Shown: positions 8,643 through 17,035, counted from the first letter of the stretch. The stretch is 64,000 bases of DNA from CAVSVP01 sp963731125 (GCA_963731125.1 CAVSVP010000023.1:207446-271445), one strand, 5' to 3'. The notes: generated from the letters alone by a model not told the origin. Program-made: numbers and translations.

Positions 8643-9557
8643 ATGAGCTGGCATGCTGCGATAGAGCCAAAATGTGAGACAGAAGTAAAGATCAATCAGA
8701 TTGAAACCCTTATTATCCCGCGCTCGCAGGACCTCGGCGGTTTTGTAGTGCGTCGTGTGCTGCCGTCCTCGCGCCGGCAAATGGTCGGTCCGTTTATCTT
8801 CTTCGATCAGATGGGCCCCATGGAACTTCGGCCAGGAGAAGGAATAGATGTTCGGCCGCATCCGCATATCGGTCTTGCCACCGTCACCTACCTGTTTGAC
8901 GGGGAGATCATTCACCGCGATAGTCTTGGGACGGTTCAGCCGATCCGCCCTGGAGAGATCAACTGGATGACGGCGGGGCGCGGTATTGTTCATTCGGAAC
9001 GAACTGCTCCAGAAGTCCGTAAAACCGGATCACGGCTATCCGGCATTCAACTCTGGGTGGCACTGCCGCAGCAGGCGGAGGAAAGCGAACCGAGCTTTGC
9101 ACACCACACGCAAGACGACCTGCCTATGATTAACGGCGAAGGCAAAACGGTTCGGCTTATCGCCGGCGCACTCTATGGCGAGCGGTCAAAAGTACCCACT
9201 TTCTCGGCCATGTTTTATGCTGACGCCACGCTTGCCCAGGATGCCCGTCTGCCTGTACCAGCCGAATATGAGGAACGGGCGATCTATGTCGTCGACGGGA
9301 CGATAGCGATTGCTGGCGACAGCTTTACGGCCGGACGGCTTCTGGTGCTTCGGCCTGGTGATGAAATCACAGTGACAGCTACCTCGGCGGCTAGGTTACT
9401 TCTGCTGGGAGGCGAGCCGCTGGGGTCTCGCTACATCTGGTGGAATTTCGTTTCCAGTTCGAAGGAGCGCATTGCACAGGCTAAGGCGGATTGGCAATCT
9501 GGCCGCTTTGCACCAGTGCCGGGAGATGACGAGTTCATCCCGCTTCCCGAAAAATAG
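8643..9557 (+). CDS. Pirin family bicupin protein
   Basis: 304 residues from ATG 8643, with GGAGGAG 10 bp upstream. The N-terminal cupin carries the pirin signature, FFDQMGPMEL followed by VRPHPHIGLATVTYLFDGE and then TAGRGIVHSER; the metal-binding His and Glu residues are present. The second cupin covers roughly 180-290. Pirins bind iron and act variously as quercetinases or as redox-sensing partners of enzymes such as pyruvate dehydrogenase; the role here is unknown. A REP-like hairpin follows 30 bp after the stop. Confidence 0.93.
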   Translation: MSWHAAIEPKCETEVKINQIETLIIPRSQDLGGFVVRRVLPSSRRQMVGPFIFFDQMGPMELRPGEGIDVRPHPHIGLATVTYLFDGEIIHRDSLGTVQPIRPGEINWMTAGRGIVHSERTAPEVRKTGSRLSGIQLWVALPQQAEESEPSFAHHTQDDLPMINGEGKTVRLIAGALYGERSKVPTFSAMFYADATLAQDARLPVPAEYEERAIYVVDGTIAIAGDSFTAGRLLVLRPGDEITVTATSAARLLLLGGEPLGSRYIWWNFVSSSKERIAQAKADWQSGRFAPVPGDDEFIPLPEK

Positions 9558-9585
9558 GGTACTTCCGATAGAGTCAAACACCAGA

Positions 9586-9665
9586 GCCTGGATGCAGCGC
9601 AGCGGAATCCGGGAATCGAGCTACACATCCACCAAACCCGGATTCCGCTAACGCTCCATCCAGGC
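9586..9665. repeat. REP/BIME-like hairpin
   Basis: Two arms of 28-29 bp, GCCTGGATGCAGCG... and its near-complement ending CATCCAGGC, differ at only a few positions and enclose about 23 bp. The arm sequence is typical of REP-like elements mobilised by RayT transposases; a RayT remnant is present at about 31.8 kb. It lies between the convergent pirin and decarboxylase-beta genes and could also act as a transcription barrier. Confidence 0.75.
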
Positions 9666-9687
9666 TACGGGAAACCTCATTGATCCG

Positions 9688-11142
9688 CTACTGCGCCAAA
9701 GCCGACAGCAGCACTCCCGCGGCCACGGCGGAGCCGATGACACCGGCCACGTTAGGACCCATGGCATGCATCAATAAAAAGTTATGGGGATCTTCTTTCT
9801 GGCCCACGTTATGTACCACCCGGGCCGCCATCGGGACCGCCGAGACACCGGCCGCACCGATCAGGGGGTTGATGGGGTGTTTGCTCAGTTTATTCATCAG
9901 TTTGGCCATTAGCACTCCACAGGCGGTGGCGATAACGAAGGCCAAAATGCCGAGCACAAAAATGCCGATAGTCTGCAAGGTCAAAAAGCTCGACGCCTGG
10001 GTTTTGGCGCCTACCGATACGCCCAGTAAAATGGTGACGATGTCAATCAGGGCCGTTTGGGAAGTCTTGGAGAGCCGGTCGGTGACCAGACTTTCCCGCA
10101 ACAGATTACCGAAGAACAGCATGCCCAGCAGGGGCAGGGCGGCAGGCGTAATAAACGCCGTCAGCAGAAAGCCGATGAGGGGAAACATAATGCGGGTGCG
10201 GCGCGAGACTTCCCGGGGCATCTCCATGCGGATCAGGCGTTCCCGCTGAGTGGTCAGCAGCTTCATCACGGGCGGCTGAATAATGGGCACCATCGCCATA
10301 TAGCTATAGGCCGCCAAGGCCACGGCGCCCAATAGCTCAGGTGCCAAAGCGGTACAGACAAAGATGGACGTAGGCCCGTCGGCACCGCCGATAATACCGA
10401 TCGAGGCGGCCTCCTTAAGATCGAAACCCAGGAGCACGGCGCCCACTAAAGCGCCGAAAATGCCGATTTGGGCGGCGGCCCCTAACAGCAGAGTCCGGGG
10501 GTTGCTCAGCATCGGGCCGAAGTCGGTAAGGGCACCGACGCCTAGAAAAATCAGCGGTGGGAAGATGCCAAGACCCACTCCCTGGAAGATAAAGTAAAAG
10601 AAACCGGCATTCCAGACGCTCTGAGACTGGGGCGTGGCTACCGTAGGATAGCGGTTGTCATCGGCGGGCGCCTGCACAAAAATCTGCCGGCCCTGTCCCA
10701 TATCGATAATAGCGGGTTTCTGAACATCTCCATAGTAAGTCAGTTTGACGTGTTCGTTAACGATGATTCCCTGGCCGTTTTCCACCAGACGCTTGCCTGC
10801 CTGGGAATCATGCACCGGCTCGATGGTCTTCAGCGGAATGTGTTCCTGGCCGCGTCTTTCGGTATGGTACACTTGTTGGTAGAGGGCGGGAGGGACTTTA
10901 TAGTAATGCAGATCGGCTTCGCTTACCGGCCCGTCATAGACGCCGAGGCTCAATTGGCGGCTGTCATAGGGGATATTGCCGATCAGCATGCCAAAGCCGA
11001 TCGGGACCAGCAGCAGGGGTTCAAATCGCTTGTTGATTGCCAGGTAAATAAATAGACAACCGATAAGGATCATGACCCCGTTTCCCCATTGGAACTGGCC
11101 AAAGCCAGTCTGCTGGAGAAAATTCAGCAGGGTTTCTTGCAT
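9688..11142 (-). CDS. mmdB: Sodium-translocating decarboxylase beta subunit (OadB/MmdB type)
   Basis: 484 residues. This is the integral-membrane subunit that couples decarboxylation of carboxybiotin to Na+ export. Family motifs are intact: LGVGALTDFGPMLSNPRTL, GIIGGADGPTSIF, AYSYMAMVPIIQPP, NPLIGAAGVSAVPMAARV and LLMHAMGPNVAGVIGSA. It is about 50 residues longer than well-known OadB proteins. The excess lies around residues 75-170 between the first membrane pair and the core and is polar (Tyr/Gln/Pro rich), so it may be an extra periplasmic or cytoplasmic domain. It is the last gene of the operon with the biotin carrier, the small subunit and the carboxyltransferase. Substrate is inferred as methylmalonyl-CoA from the carboxyltransferase gene. 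Confidence 0.93.
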   Translation of the reverse strand: MQETLLNFLQQTGFGQFQWGNGVMILIGCLFIYLAINKRFEPLLLVPIGFGMLIGNIPYDSRQLSLGVYDGPVSEADLHYYKVPPALYQQVYHTERRGQEHIPLKTIEPVHDSQAGKRLVENGQGIIVNEHVKLTYYGDVQKPAIIDMGQGRQIFVQAPADDNRYPTVATPQSQSVWNAGFFYFIFQGVGLGIFPPLIFLGVGALTDFGPMLSNPRTLLLGAAAQIGIFGALVGAVLLGFDLKEAASIGIIGGADGPTSIFVCTALAPELLGAVALAAYSYMAMVPIIQPPVMKLLTTQRERLIRMEMPREVSRRTRIMFPLIGFLLTAFITPAALPLLGMLFFGNLLRESLVTDRLSKTSQTALIDIVTILLGVSVGAKTQASSFLTLQTIGIFVLGILAFVIATACGVLMAKLMNKLSKHPINPLIGAAGVSAVPMAARVVHNVGQKEDPHNFLLMHAMGPNVAGVIGSAVAAGVLLSALAQ

Positions 11143-11201
11143 AAGTCAGTTTTCCAGTAGCAGGTGAATCGGTTTAAGGACACGGCAACGGCTTGGATGC
11201 A

Positions 11202-11582
11202 CTACTCAAACTCAATTAAGAGTTGGCCCTGTTTGACCGCATCGCCTTCTGCTACATGGATGTTTTTAATGGTGCCGGGTCCTGCCGAGACGATATTGGT
11301 TTCCATCTTCATCGCCTCGAGAATAATCAGGTCCTGCCCCGTTGCCACCCGATCGCCGACCTTGACCAGTAATTTAAAGACGGTTCCGGACAATGGACTG
11401 GTTACGGTCGTATCGCCGCCGGAGGAGGGTGCGGCAGCCGCCGGCGCTTTAGCGGCGGCCTGTAGTTGTGGAGTGCTGGTCGGCGTCGGGGTAGCGGGTC
11501 GCGGGGCCGGTGCACCCTCTTCGTCCACAAATTCTACGTCCACCTCATAGGTGACGCCTTCTAGGGTAATCCTCAGTTTCAT
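11202..11582 (-). CDS. mmdC: Biotin carboxyl carrier subunit of the decarboxylase
   Basis: 126 residues. An N-terminal beta segment is followed by a Pro/Ala linker (about 25-52) and a C-terminal biotinyl domain with LEAMKMET, placing the biotinylated lysine at 92. This is the layout of the carrier (gamma/alpha C-terminal) subunit of Na+-pumping methylmalonyl-CoA, glutaconyl-CoA and oxaloacetate decarboxylases. It lies 63 bp after the OadG-like gene and 59 bp before the beta-subunit gene. The flexible linker would let biotin shuttle between carboxyltransferase and membrane subunit. Confidence 0.93.
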   Translation of the reverse strand: MKLRITLEGVTYEVDVEFVDEEGAPAPRPATPTPTSTPQLQAAAKAPAAAAPSSGGDTTVTSPLSGTVFKLLVKVGDRVATGQDLIILEAMKMETNIVSAGPGTIKNIHVAEGDAVKQGQLLIEFE

Positions 11583-11645
11583 AGGTTATGGCTTCTGTAT
11601 TCTTGCTTTTGGGTCTAATGGAAGTGCTCAGCGAGATAGCAATGC

Positions 11646-11978
11646 TTAGCGAGATAATCCCTCTTTCTGATCGGCTCGTCCCACGGCTGTCCATAGCGCA
11701 GGAACATGTTTATGACTGACAAAGCGTACCCGGCGGACACGCACCGGTCGCTTTACCGCAACGGTAGCCGCCGCGGCCAACAACACAATGACGTGTTTGT
11801 CGATGCCCTGGAACGACTCCTCCGGAAGCGGTGCAGCAAAGTTGGCGGGAACAGGGGGTTTTTCCTGAAAAAGACGCCCTATTAAACTGACCATAATACC
11901 GGTAACGATCAGGGCGAGAAACACGGCACTGACACCCACTACGGTCAGCTGAAAGCTTTCTGATAGCATTTCGGGCAT
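11646..11978 (-). CDS. mmdD: OadG-like small membrane subunit of the decarboxylase
   Basis: 110 residues with one N-terminal membrane helix (LTVVGVSAVFLALIVTGIMV), then a Pro-rich cytoplasmic linker and a second, milder hydrophobic stretch near VIVLLAAAATVAV followed by a basic tail. Length and layout match OadG/MmdD proteins, which hold the complex together. Position between the carboxyltransferase and carrier genes supports this. Sequence in this family is poorly conserved, so the call leans partly on context. Confidence 0.82.
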   Translation of the reverse strand: MPEMLSESFQLTVVGVSAVFLALIVTGIMVSLIGRLFQEKPPVPANFAAPLPEESFQGIDKHVIVLLAAAATVAVKRPVRVRRVRFVSHKHVPALWTAVGRADQKEGLSR

Positions 11979-12062
11979 GTTAGCAACTCCGTACTGTGAT
12001 AACGGTAAGGGTGCGGTCTTTATGCACCAGGGCGCTGGGTTTTCTCGTAAACCAGCATAGGC

Positions 12063-13616
12063 CTACAGCGGAATATTACCGTTTTTCTTGGCAGGCCGGG
12101 TTTCGCGTTTCGAGTGGATGGACTCCAGTGCCGAAGCCAGAAACAGCCTGGTTTCCGCCGGTTCGATGACATCGTCTACCAGGCGCCGTGCGGCGGCAAA
12201 ATAAGGGGTTGCGAAGTGGCTCCGGTAGTGTTCAATCAGTTCCCGGCGCTTGGCGTCCTTATCCTCGGCTTCTTCGATCTCCCGGCGAAACACAATGCTG
12301 GCCGCACCCTCGGCACCCATCACGGCCACCTCGGCGCTCGGCCAGGCCGCCACGCGATCGGCGCCGAGATCTTTCGAACACATGGCCAGATAAGCCCCGC
12401 CATAAGCCTTGCGAACAATCACCGTAATCTTCGGTACCGTGCACTCGGAATAAGCATAGAGCATTTTGGCGCCGTGGCGGATGATACCGCCATATTCCTG
12501 ATGTATCCCCGGCAGAAAACCGGGTACGTCGACGAAGGTGACCAGGGGAATATTGAACGCATTGCAGAAGCGGATAAAGCGTGCCGCTTTGTCGGCGCTA
12601 TTGATATCCACACATCCCGCCATGACTTTCGGTTGATTGCCGACAATGCCGATGGGACGTCCCATGATGCGGGCAAAGCCGACAACGATATTCTCGGCGT
12701 AGTGGTTGTGGACCTCGAAAAAGTCCCCATGGTCGACCACCCGATGAATAATGTCTTTGACGTCATGGGGCTTTTTGGGATCGTCCGGAACGATATCGTT
12801 TAAGGTTTCGTCGAGTTCGATCGTTTCCTCGAAAGGCGCCCGCGGCGGCGATTCCAGGTTATTAGAGGGCAGGAAAGAAAGCAGCTTTTTACAGATGCGG
12901 ATGGCGTCGTGGTCGTCATCGGCAATAAAATGGCAGACACCCGAATGCCGCATATGGGTCTCCGGGCCGCCCAATTGTTCCTGGGTAATGGTTTCACCGG
13001 TCACCTGTCGGATAACGTCCGGACCGGTGATAAACAAACGGGCCTGCCGGGTCTGGATGATAAAATCGGTAAGGGCCGGGCTATACACGGCGCCGCCGGC
13101 GCAGGGACCGCAAATCAGAGAGATCTGGGGCACCACTCCGGAAAGCAGTGTGTTGTGGTAGAAAATACGTCCGTAGGCGGCGAGGCTGTCAATGCCTTCC
13201 TGAACCCGGGCGCCGGCCGAGTCGTTGAAGAGCACAAAGGGAGTACCCGTTTTTAACGAGCCTTTCATCATCTCCGTGATTTTGTCGCAGTGCACCTCAC
13301 CGGCCGATCCACCGGCCACGGTGAAGTCGTGGCTGGCTACATGAACCCCTCTACCATCAATGGTAGCGGTGCCGGTTATGACGGCCTCGGCGGGAAAGGT
13401 TTTCCCCTCCATTCCGAAGAGGGTGGCACGGTGCTCGGCAAACAACATCAATTCATGGAAGCTCTCCGGATCCACTAACTGCTCGATGCGTTCACGGGCA
13501 GTCAGTTTACCTTCCTTGTGCTGTTTTGCAATGCGCTCTGGACCACCACCTTCGCGCAGCTTAGCCTGCCTCTCCCGCAGGTCTTTAATACGCGCTCTCA
13601 TATTATTATCAGCCAT
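12063..13616 (-). CDS. mmdA: Methylmalonyl-CoA decarboxylase carboxyltransferase (alpha) subunit
   Basis: 517 residues with the two crotonase-like halves of biotin-dependent acyl-CoA carboxyltransferases. Landmarks are GGPERIAKQHKEGKLTARER, GSAGEVHCDKITEMM, DSAGARVQEGIDSLAAYGRI, CGPCAGGAVYSPA, then FVDVPGFLPGIHQEYGGIIR and MGAEGAASIVFRRE. On sequence alone it could be propionyl-CoA carboxylase beta. The following three genes supply an OadG-like subunit, a small biotin carrier and an OadB-type pump, and no biotin carboxylase is present, so a Na+-pumping methylmalonyl-CoA decarboxylase (methylmalonyl-CoA to propionyl-CoA plus CO2, exporting Na+) fits best. It is the first gene of the operon, with GGTGA just before the ATG. 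Confidence 0.88.
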   Translation of the reverse strand: MADNNMRARIKDLRERQAKLREGGGPERIAKQHKEGKLTARERIEQLVDPESFHELMLFAEHRATLFGMEGKTFPAEAVITGTATIDGRGVHVASHDFTVAGGSAGEVHCDKITEMMKGSLKTGTPFVLFNDSAGARVQEGIDSLAAYGRIFYHNTLLSGVVPQISLICGPCAGGAVYSPALTDFIIQTRQARLFITGPDVIRQVTGETITQEQLGGPETHMRHSGVCHFIADDDHDAIRICKKLLSFLPSNNLESPPRAPFEETIELDETLNDIVPDDPKKPHDVKDIIHRVVDHGDFFEVHNHYAENIVVGFARIMGRPIGIVGNQPKVMAGCVDINSADKAARFIRFCNAFNIPLVTFVDVPGFLPGIHQEYGGIIRHGAKMLYAYSECTVPKITVIVRKAYGGAYLAMCSKDLGADRVAAWPSAEVAVMGAEGAASIVFRREIEEAEDKDAKRRELIEHYRSHFATPYFAAARRLVDDVIEPAETRLFLASALESIHSKRETRPAKKNGNIPL

Positions 13617-13675
13617 ACGTTCACCAAGTGAACCTCAGCCCCGTTGGGAGAGGCTTGTTAAACCGGATGCTATTT

Positions 13676-13802
13676 CCCCCTCACCCCAACCCTCTCCCAC
13701 CAGGGGAGAGGGAGTTAAAAGCGTAACGTTCTCCCACCAGGGGAGAGGGAGTTAAAAGCGTAACGTTCTCCCACCAGGGGAGAGGGAGTTAAAAGCGTAA
13801 CG
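13676..13802. repeat. 37-bp tandem repeat, three units, with dispersed lead-in
   Basis: Three head-to-tail copies (13693, 13730, 13767) of a 37-bp unit beginning TCTCCCACCAGGGGAGAGGG, each holding a small hairpin. They follow the lead-in CCCCCTCACCCCAACCC, which recurs at 19246. There are no spacers, so this is not a CRISPR array. It belongs to a class of intergenic repeats common in Proteobacteria and lies 60 bp upstream of the decarboxylase operon. Confidence 0.8.
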
Positions 13803-13854
13803 CAAAACGATTGATTCCTCTTCTCCCCTTCAAGGGGAGAGTAATGAGGGATGG

Positions 13855-13962
13855 TTATCGAACTGGAAGTTGTTATCAATACCGTCTGTGGCATGGATGC
13901 CGCAGTCGAGCTTACCGGGATGTATTGACAGCGTGGCTTGCAAATAACTTTCAGATCGATAA
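13855..13962. repeat. Dispersed hairpin repeat, copy 2 (inverted relative to copy 1)
   Basis: The reverse complement of this segment matches 7829-7936 over its full length, including the terminal inverted repeats and the inner palindrome around GGCATGGATGCC. The rest of the 478-bp gap between the decarboxylase operon and the VOC gene (13617-14094) holds the tandem repeat and AT-richer sequence with no gene. Confidence 0.75.
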
Positions 13963-14094
13963 GTGGTTGATCTATCCCCAATGACCAAAGTCCAGTTTAG
14001 CAATTGTCTTGCGTTGAAGAAATTATGTAGTGCAGCGCAACATTATTGGCCATATTATTCATAGGGTCAAGTTAAGTCGCTCTACACTTTAAAT

Positions 14095-14562
14095 TCAACG
14101 CATAAAGGCTTCAATGACTTCCGCTGGGGCCTGGATTAATTCAATCAGGACCCCTTCTCCGCCGATGGGAGCGGACTCATTCCCTTTGGGATGGATAAAG
14201 CAAACGTCATAACCGGCGGCTCCCTTACGGATACCACCGGGAGTAAAGCGCACGCCATTGGCGTCAAGCCATTCCACGGCGGCGTGTAAGTCATCAATCC
14301 AGAGACCGATGTGATTCAGGGGCGGGTCCTGGACCTTGGGTTTTTTTTCTGGGTCGATGGGTTGCATGAGATCCACTTCGACTTTTAACGGACCTGACCC
14401 AATGGCGGCGATGTCTTCATCGACATTTTCTTTTTCGCTCTGAAAGTTACCGCTGACGGTAAGGCCCAGGGTATCGACCCAGAGTTTTCGTAGCCTGCTT
14501 TTATCGAGGCCTCCGACGGCGATTTGTTGTACGCCTAGGACTTTGAAAGGTCTGTCGCTCAC
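14095..14562 (-). CDS. VOC superfamily protein, probable methylmalonyl-/ethylmalonyl-CoA epimerase
   Basis: 155 residues starting at GTG 14562 with AGGAG 8 bp upstream. Two beta-alpha-beta-beta-beta modules typical of glyoxalase/epimerase (VOC) proteins are visible: a C-terminal half with LNHIGLWIDDLHAAVEWLDA (metal His) and VLIELIQAP (metal Glu). In the first module the usual HIGIAV histidine is Gln (VQQIAVGGLD), a substitution that can still bind metal in some VOC enzymes. It lies divergent from methylmalonyl-CoA mutase, which argues for epimerising (2S)/(2R)-methylmalonyl-CoA, and the same enzyme could serve the ethylmalonyl-CoA operon. Function is inferred from fold and context. Confidence 0.72.
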   Translation of the reverse strand: MSDRPFKVLGVQQIAVGGLDKSRLRKLWVDTLGLTVSGNFQSEKENVDEDIAAIGSGPLKVEVDLMQPIDPEKKPKVQDPPLNHIGLWIDDLHAAVEWLDANGVRFTPGGIRKGAAGYDVCFIHPKGNESAPIGGEGVLIELIQAPAEVIEAFMR

Positions 14563-14875
14563 GGCAAACTCCTATTCTCATTCTCAAATTGCGTAACGAA
14601 CTGTTGCAAGTATGTCACGGTATGGGCTGATTAGGAAGCCGAGCTACGGCGGTAAAAGCCCGAAAAGTTAGATATACTAGCTGCAATGCAGCACCCGCAC
14701 GGGAGTGCTGGCAGATGGCGTAAAACCTGCCGATAGCAGTGTTACCCTTAAGCTAAACGGTTGTATTATTTGCCCTGCCGCCCAGGGATGTGGCCCTAGG
14801 CAAACGTGTTTCGGAGAATAGCATCCGAACTTGGTTAGGAAGGATGCCTATCGTAAACGAATCCGAGGACTAGGT
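14563..14875 (+). promoter_or_regulatory. Intergenic leader of the mutase operon with competing hairpins
   Basis: This 313-bp gap between the divergent epimerase and mutase genes is rich in short perfect hairpins: GCTGCAATGCAGC (14680-14692), a stem around CCCGCACGGG, GGCAG/CTGCC, and CCCTG/CAGGG. Near the start codon two stems share bases and exclude each other: TTCGGA/TCCGAA (14810-14828) and GCATCC/GGATGC (14821-14847). This looks like a structured 5' leader that could switch. No B12-box is recognisable, so a cobalamin riboswitch is not called. No gene is seen. Confidence 0.35.
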
Positions 14876-17035
14876 ATGTCAAAAGAATCCAATTCGACAC
14901 AACCCGATGTTGGGGAGGTGGGTCCCCTGTTTCAGCAATTTTCGGTTCCTTCCTATGAAGACTGGCGGAAAACCATTGAGAAGGCGCTGAAAGGGGCGCC
15001 CTTTACAAAAAAACTGGTCACCCCGACTTACGAAACCATTGATCTTCAGCCCCTGTATCGGCTGGAGGATATTGCAAACCTTCCACATCTGAACTCTTTT
15101 CCCGGTTTCGCGCCTTATGTGCGGGGCGCCGATTCGCTGGATAATCTCAGCCAATGCTGGGACATCAGCCAGGAATTACCTTACAGCACTCCCGAGGTTT
15201 TTAATGAGGCCCTGCGCTTTGATTTGGAGCGCGGTCAGAGTGCCGTCAATCTGGTGCTGGATGAGGCCACTTTGGCAGGTCAGGACGCCGATGAGGCTGC
15301 CCCCGAAGCCGTGGGACGCGGCGGTGTTTCTATCTCCTGTGTAGGGGATCTCGATAAGGCGCTCAACGGGGTGGACGTAGAAAAGATGCCGCTGTTTATT
15401 CAGGCGGGTGCGGCAGCATTACCCTTCGCTGCGCTGCTGATGGCGCTGCTGCGCCGGCAGGGGAAAGCGCCGGCCAAGCTGCAAGGCTGCCTTGCCGCGG
15501 ATCCCCTGGGTACTCTGGCGCGTACCGGCACTCTGCCGCATCCCCTCGGCGAAGTCTATGACCGTATGGCGAGGCTGACTGCCTGGACCGCAACCCATGC
15601 GCCGCAGCTACAGACGATCGCCGTGCGGGGACAGCCCTATCACGACGGGGGCGGCAGCGCCGTCCAGGAACTGGTCTTTGCCCTGGCCACGGGGGTGGAA
15701 TACCTGCGGGAAATGCAAGCCCGGGATCTGGCCATTGATCAGGTGGCACCCCGCATCTGTTTCGGTTTTTCCCTCGGCTCGCACTTTTTTATGGAAATTG
15801 CGAAACTGCGGGCCGCCCGGTTACTCTGGGCCAAGATCGTCAAGGCCTTTGGCGGCGCTGAAGACGCCCAACGCATGACGATTCATGCCCGCACCTCGGC
15901 CTGGAACAAGACGGTGTATGATCCTTACGTGAATATGCTGCGCGCCACCGTCGAAGCCTTTGCCGGCGTTGTGGGAGGCTGCCAAAGCCTGCATGTGGCT
16001 CCCTTTGATGCCGTGGCGCGTACGCCCGATGAGTTTTCCCGTCGCATTGCCCGCAATACGCAGCTGATTCTGCGGGAGGAGTGCCAGCTGCCCCGCACGG
16101 TGGACCCCGCTGGCGGTTCTTGGTTTGTGGAAACGCTGACCGATGCCGTCGCCAGAAAGAGCTGGAGTCTCTTTCAAGACGTGGAGAAGCAGGGGGGCAT
16201 GGAGCAAGCCCTGCAGGCCGGCACGCCCCAGGCTCAAGTGGCGGAAGTGGCCGCGCAGCGCGCTACCAATCTTGCGCGCCGGAAAGATGTCTTTGTGGGC
16301 ACCAATCGCTATGCTAACTTGACCGAAAAACCCTTGGATGTGCCCGAGGTAGATGTGCGGTCCCGACAGCGGGAGCGGGCAGCGCAGTTAGCGCAATATC
16401 AGAAGGCTGCCGATGCCGCAGGTTGCCGGCAAGCCCTGGACAAGCTGACCCAGGACGGTGCAGAGCTGCTGGAAGCGGCGATTGCCGCGGCCGGCAGTGG
16501 CGCCACGCTGGGCGATATTACCCGCGCTCTGGCGCGCGGTGAGGCGGCAGGCCCTACGCTAAAACCTATCTGCGTGCATCGCGGAGCGCAGCCCTTTGAA
16601 GCGCTGCGCCAGGCGACGGATGCCTATGCCGCGCGCACCGGTGCGCGCCCGCAGGTATTTCTGGCCGGCATGGGGCCGCTTTCCCAACACAAAGCCCGTT
16701 CCGACTTCGCCCGGGGTTTTCTGGAAGTGGGCGGCTTTGCGGTCAGCGGCGGCGAGGGATTTGCCGGCATTGACGAAGCCTTCAAGGCAGCCTTGGCGGC
16801 CGAGACCGCAGTGGTGGTGATCTGTTCCACGGATGCCGCTTATCCGGATATGGTGCCTGCCCTCACGCAGCAGCTGAAAGCCGCCAAACCGGAAATGACG
16901 GTATTGGTGGCCGGTTATCCGGCGGATCAGGTAGAAGCTTTCCGGCGTGCCGGCGTGGACGACTTTATCTATCTGGGTGCCAATTGTTACGAGATCTTGC
17001 GTAATCTGCAGAACACGATGGGGGTCTTATCATGA
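14876..17035 (+). CDS. mutA: Methylmalonyl-CoA mutase small subunit
   Basis: 719 residues from ATG 14876 (GAGG upstream; a start 15 codons earlier lacks support). It has the mutase barrel (RISFAFSLG-like strand as PRICFGFSLGSHFFMEIAKL, FSRRIARNTQLIL, DPAGGSWFVE) and a C-terminal flavodoxin-like B12 fold in which the DxHxxG cobalamin-ligand motif is absent. This is diagnostic of the non-catalytic MutA partner that pairs with the large subunit. Its stop overlaps the mutB start in ATGA, implying translational coupling. Confidence 0.93.
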   Translation: MSKESNSTQPDVGEVGPLFQQFSVPSYEDWRKTIEKALKGAPFTKKLVTPTYETIDLQPLYRLEDIANLPHLNSFPGFAPYVRGADSLDNLSQCWDISQELPYSTPEVFNEALRFDLERGQSAVNLVLDEATLAGQDADEAAPEAVGRGGVSISCVGDLDKALNGVDVEKMPLFIQAGAAALPFAALLMALLRRQGKAPAKLQGCLAADPLGTLARTGTLPHPLGEVYDRMARLTAWTATHAPQLQTIAVRGQPYHDGGGSAVQELVFALATGVEYLREMQARDLAIDQVAPRICFGFSLGSHFFMEIAKLRAARLLWAKIVKAFGGAEDAQRMTIHARTSAWNKTVYDPYVNMLRATVEAFAGVVGGCQSLHVAPFDAVARTPDEFSRRIARNTQLILREECQLPRTVDPAGGSWFVETLTDAVARKSWSLFQDVEKQGGMEQALQAGTPQAQVAEVAAQRATNLARRKDVFVGTNRYANLTEKPLDVPEVDVRSRQRERAAQLAQYQKAADAAGCRQALDKLTQDGAELLEAAIAAAGSGATLGDITRALARGEAAGPTLKPICVHRGAQPFEALRQATDAYAARTGARPQVFLAGMGPLSQHKARSDFARGFLEVGGFAVSGGEGFAGIDEAFKAALAAETAVVVICSTDAAYPDMVPALTQQLKAAKPEMTVLVAGYPADQVEAFRRAGVDDFIYLGANCYEILRNLQNTMGVLS

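Noticed and set aside
12063..13616. Propionyl-CoA carboxylase beta subunit
   Set aside because: Sequence allows it, but there is no biotin carboxylase and the operon carries OadB- and OadG-type pump subunits, which fits a decarboxylase.
13693..13802. CRISPR-like array of 37-bp repeats
   Set aside because: The units are directly tandem with no spacers between them and match a dispersed intergenic repeat found again at 19.2 kb; no cas genes are present.
14640..14875. Cobalamin riboswitch before methylmalonyl-CoA mutase
   Set aside because: B12-dependent genes follow, but I could not find the B12-box or the conserved core; only a short ACCTGCC resembles its end.
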